64,000 bases of DNA from positions 296,936 through 360,935 of the forward strand of contig NZ_CM001514.1 of NCBI RefSeq assembly GCF_000263715.2, read 5' to 3'. This document shows, piece by piece, positions 61,513-64,000 of the stretch. Position 1 is the first letter of the stretch. Each line of letters begins with the position of its first letter. The stretch is from Pseudomonas synxantha BG33R. Lineage in GTDB: Bacteria; Pseudomonadota; Gammaproteobacteria; Pseudomonadales; Pseudomonadaceae. Under the pieces are notes generated by a model, which was not told the origin of the DNA, did no database searches, and was given only the letters and a program-made list of their open reading frames with translations. A program made the position numbers and the translations under genes.

Positions 61513-63861
61513 TCAGGCCGAGCGCGCCATGATCAACCCACTGTCACTCGCCGCTTCCAAGCGAATCGCAACAAACTTCGATGTTGGCGTATGGCTACCG
61601 TCGCCAGTGCTTTCCAATGGCACCAATGGGTTCACTTCCGGGTAGTAAGCCGCCGCCTGCCCCGCCGGAATATCGAATGCCAGCAGCGTAAAGCCCTTCA
61701 CCCGGCGCTCACGTCCGTCCTCCCACAGCGACACAATGTCGGCCTTCTGCCCTGGCTTGAAGCCCAGGCGGATGATGTCGGCTTCGTTGACGAACAGCAC
61801 GTCACGCTGGCCCTTGACGCCACGGTAACGGTCGTCCAGGCCGTAAATGGTGGTGTTGTACTGATCGTGGGAGCGCATCGACTGCATGATCAGGTCTGGT
61901 ACCCGGCCCGTGGCGTGGGTGCGTTCGTGGATCAGGTCTTTGGGCAGGATGTTAGGGCGGAAATTGGCGCGGCCCGACGGTGTGTTCCAACGGCGTGCGC
62001 CGGCGGAGTTGCCCAGGTAAAACCCACCTGGATGTTTGATCTTCTCGTTGAAGTCCTTGAAACCAGGGATGGTGTCGGCGATCAGGTCGCGGATGCGTCC
62101 GTAGTCGGCCACCAGCCAGTTCCAATCCACGGGCGTGCTGCCCAAAGTGGCGGCAGCAATGCCTGCCAGGATCGCCGGCTCGGACTTCATCAGCGCCGAC
62201 AGCGGTTGCAGTTGGCCATTGGAGCCATGGACCATGCTGAACGAATCTTCCACCGTCACCGCTTGCGGGCCGTCGGCCTGGATGTCGATATCAGTACGGC
62301 CCAGGCACGGCAGGATCAGTGCGTCTTTACCGTGCATCAGGTGGCTGCGGTTGAGCTTGGTGCTGATTTGCACGGTGAGGTCGCAATTGCGCAGGGCTTC
62401 GAAGGTACGCGGGCTGTCTGGCGTGGCTTGGGCGAAGTTGCCGCCCAGGCCGATAAACACCTTGGAGCGGCCTTCGAGCATGGCGTGAATCGCTTCCACC
62501 ACGTTGTGACCATTGTCTCGCGGCACCTGAAACTGGAATCGACGCTCCAGCGCGTCAAGGAACGCCACCGGTGGGCGCTCGTTGATGCCCATGGTTCGAT
62601 CGCCCTGCACGTTGCTGTGACCGCGCACGGGGCACAGGCCGGCACCAGGGCGGCCGATATTGCCACGCAACAGCATCAGGTTGGCGATTTCCTGGATGGT
62701 CGGCACCGAGTGACGGTGCTGGGTAATCCCCATTGCCCAGCACATGATCACGTTTTTGCCTTTGGCGTACATGCGCGCCGCTTGCTCGATCTCGACCAGG
62801 GTCAGGCCGGATTGCTCGACGATTTCTTCCCATGAGGTGTCGTCGATCTGGCCCAGATACTCCAGTACGTTGGCGGTGTGCTCATTGAGAAAGTCATGGT
62901 CGAACACCGCTTCCTTGCCTTCGGCCAGCGCTTGGCGTTCCCACAGCAGCAGGAACTTGGCCATGCCGCGCAGAATCGCCATGTCGCCGCCCAGGGCAGG
63001 GCGGAAGTAGGCAGTGTTGGTCGGCTTGTCGCCGTTAGTGAGCATTTCCAGCGGATGTTGCGGGTGCTGGAAGCGCTCCAGGCCGCGCTCTTTCAGGGGG
63101 TTGATGCACACCACCTGGGCGCCGCGCTTCACCGCTTCGCGCAACGGTTCAAGCATGCGCGGGTGGTTGGTGCCGGGGTTCTGGCCCCAGACGAAAATAG
63201 CGTCGGCATGTTCGAAGTCGTCAAAGGTCACGGTGCCTTTGCCCACGCCCACACTCTGCGCCAGGGCTACGCCGCTGGCCTCGTGGCACATGTTCGAGCA
63301 GTCCGGGAAATTGTTGGTGCCGTAGGCGCGCACAAACAGCTGATACAGGTAGGCGGCTTCGTTGCTGGCGCGACCCGAGGTATAGAACTCGGCCATGTTC
63401 GGGCTGGGCAACGCGTTGAGGTGCTTGCCGACCAGGTCAAATGCCGCATCCCAGCTGATGGGGGTGTAGCGGTCGGTTTCGGCGTCATAGCGCATCGGCT
63501 CAGTCAGGCGGCCCTGGTATTCCAGCCAATAGTCGCTTTGCTCCAGCAATGCCGTGACGCTGTGCTTGGCGAAGAAGGCTGCATCGACGCGGCGCTTGGT
63601 GGCTTCCCAGTTGACCGCCTTGGCGCCGTTTTCGCAGAACTTGACCATGCCGCTTTCCGGCGAGTCGCCCCAGGCGCAGCCCGGGCAGTCGAAGCCGCCG
63701 TTCTGGTTGGTCTTGAGCATCATGCGCAGGTTTTTAAGCGCGTTATCGCTGGTCAGCCAGGCTTGCGCCACGCTGATCAGCGCGCCCCAGCCGCCGGCCG
63801 GGCCTTTATAAGGCTTGTAGCGCGGAGTCGGGGTTTGGTCGGCTTGGTGGTGAAGGCTCAT
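61513..63861 (-). CDS. FdhF/YdeP-family molybdopterin oxidoreductase
   Basis: A 782-residue molybdoenzyme of the FdhF/YdeP-like family (distant to formate dehydrogenase). An N-terminal Fe-S type cysteine set is C59-x2-C62-x13-C76 (FDCPGCAWGDSPESGMVKFCENG). The molybdopterin region includes GRASNEAAYLYQLFVRAYGTNNFPDCSNMCHEASG, WGQNPGTNHPRMLEPLREAVKRG, and GNIGRPGAGLCPVRGHSNVQGDRTMG. The C-terminal domain has AADIIRLG-like NEADIIRLGFKPGQKADIVSLW. Actual substrate is unproven. The start at 63861 has GGAG upstream and overlaps the fdhD stop (ATGA), so the two are one unit. Confidence 0.88.
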   Translation of the reverse strand: MSLHHQADQTPTPRYKPYKGPAGGWGALISVAQAWLTSDNALKNLRMMLKTNQNGGFDCPGCAWGDSPESGMVKFCENGAKAVNWEATKRRVDAAFFAKHSVTALLEQSDYWLEYQGRLTEPMRYDAETDRYTPISWDAAFDLVGKHLNALPSPNMAEFYTSGRASNEAAYLYQLFVRAYGTNNFPDCSNMCHEASGVALAQSVGVGKGTVTFDDFEHADAIFVWGQNPGTNHPRMLEPLREAVKRGAQVVCINPLKERGLERFQHPQHPLEMLTNGDKPTNTAYFRPALGGDMAILRGMAKFLLLWERQALAEGKEAVFDHDFLNEHTANVLEYLGQIDDTSWEEIVEQSGLTLVEIEQAARMYAKGKNVIMCWAMGITQHRHSVPTIQEIANLMLLRGNIGRPGAGLCPVRGHSNVQGDRTMGINERPPVAFLDALERRFQFQVPRDNGHNVVEAIHAMLEGRSKVFIGLGGNFAQATPDSPRTFEALRNCDLTVQISTKLNRSHLMHGKDALILPCLGRTDIDIQADGPQAVTVEDSFSMVHGSNGQLQPLSALMKSEPAILAGIAAATLGSTPVDWNWLVADYGRIRDLIADTIPGFKDFNEKIKHPGGFYLGNSAGARRWNTPSGRANFRPNILPKDLIHERTHATGRVPDLIMQSMRSHDQYNTTIYGLDDRYRGVKGQRDVLFVNEADIIRLGFKPGQKADIVSLWEDGRERRVKGFTLLAFDIPAGQAAAYYPEVNPLVPLESTGDGSHTPTSKFVAIRLEAASDSGLIMARSA

Positions 63862-64000
63862 GGCTGGTGCTCCATCGCTGGGCTGTAGACCCGTGGCGCG
63901 CTTTTCTGCGGCAGGTGGATGAGATTGAGGTTGTGCCGGCGCGCCCATTGCAAGGCCAGGCCGGTGGGCGACGACAGGCTGACCAGGGTTTGGATGCCTG
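63858..64000 (-). CDS. fdhD: FdhD, molybdoenzyme sulfur-carrier protein, C-terminal part
   Basis: The gene is cut by the right edge; the last 46 codons are visible, ending GIQTLVSLSSPTGLALQWARRHNLNLIHLPQKSAPRVYSP and a short tail. This matches the end of FdhD, which hands sulfur to the molybdenum cofactor of formate dehydrogenase-type enzymes. Its stop overlaps the start of the fdhF-like gene. The catalytic cysteines lie outside the window. Confidence 0.8.
   Translation of the reverse strand, partial: GIQTLVSLSSPTGLALQWARRHNLNLIHLPQKSAPRVYSPAMEHQP

Overview
The window is chromosomal DNA from a fluorescent Pseudomonas, most likely of the P. fluorescens group. The evidence is high GC coding with Pseudomonas-type proteins and many REP-type inverted repeats of the P. 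fluorescens kind between genes. In addition, the block gshA, thioesterase, tex, ompR/envZ (amgRS), rimK/rimB/rimA, hslR, PAP2, hslO, pckA matches, from memory, the order around PA5203-PA5192 in P. aeruginosa. No tRNA, rRNA, CRISPR array, prophage or insertion sequence was seen.

Layout. 1-2440: the tail of a LysR regulator, then tonB-exbB-exbD with a terminator-like hairpin in the tonB leader. 2628-5516: an AT-rich island encoding a 962-residue putative toxin, with a Pseudomonas dermonecrotic-toxin-like N-terminal region and a TcdA/TcdB-type glycosyltransferase C-terminal region. A perfect intrinsic-terminator sequence lies inside its own codons 25-33. This is the most unusual locus in the window. 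5774-11463: an RBBP9-like hydrolase, an SfnR-like sigma-54 activator that looks defective, a MetQ-like binding protein and a polar amino-acid ABC transporter. 11537-21166: an AAA ATPase, a TriABC-like RND efflux operon with two adaptors, a secreted glycoside hydrolase and a methyltransferase.

22452-41771 is dominated by sulfur acquisition. It holds metI-metN-metQ with an LLM-type flavin monooxygenase and two tandem SfnB-type oxidoreductases. It also holds a cystine importer (tcyJ-tcyL-tcyN) with D-cysteine desulfhydrase, a divergent serine acetyltransferase (epsC) and tauABCD, and it runs up to gshA. Together these could import organosulfur compounds, release sulfite or sulfide, build cysteine and feed glutathione. 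betT, an aldo-keto reductase and a repeat-domain protein interrupt the sulfur genes.

42024-55643 is the conserved stress and envelope block: glutathione synthesis, Tex, the AmgRS-type two-component system, the RimABK ribosome-modification system, Hsp15, Hsp33 and PEP carboxykinase. 55701-64000 carries a DMT permease, a DUF1493 protein, a Fic/YhfG-type toxin-antitoxin pair, a RecQ-family helicase, a thioesterase, a glycine-zipper protein and an fdhF-like molybdoenzyme gene overlapping the end of fdhD.
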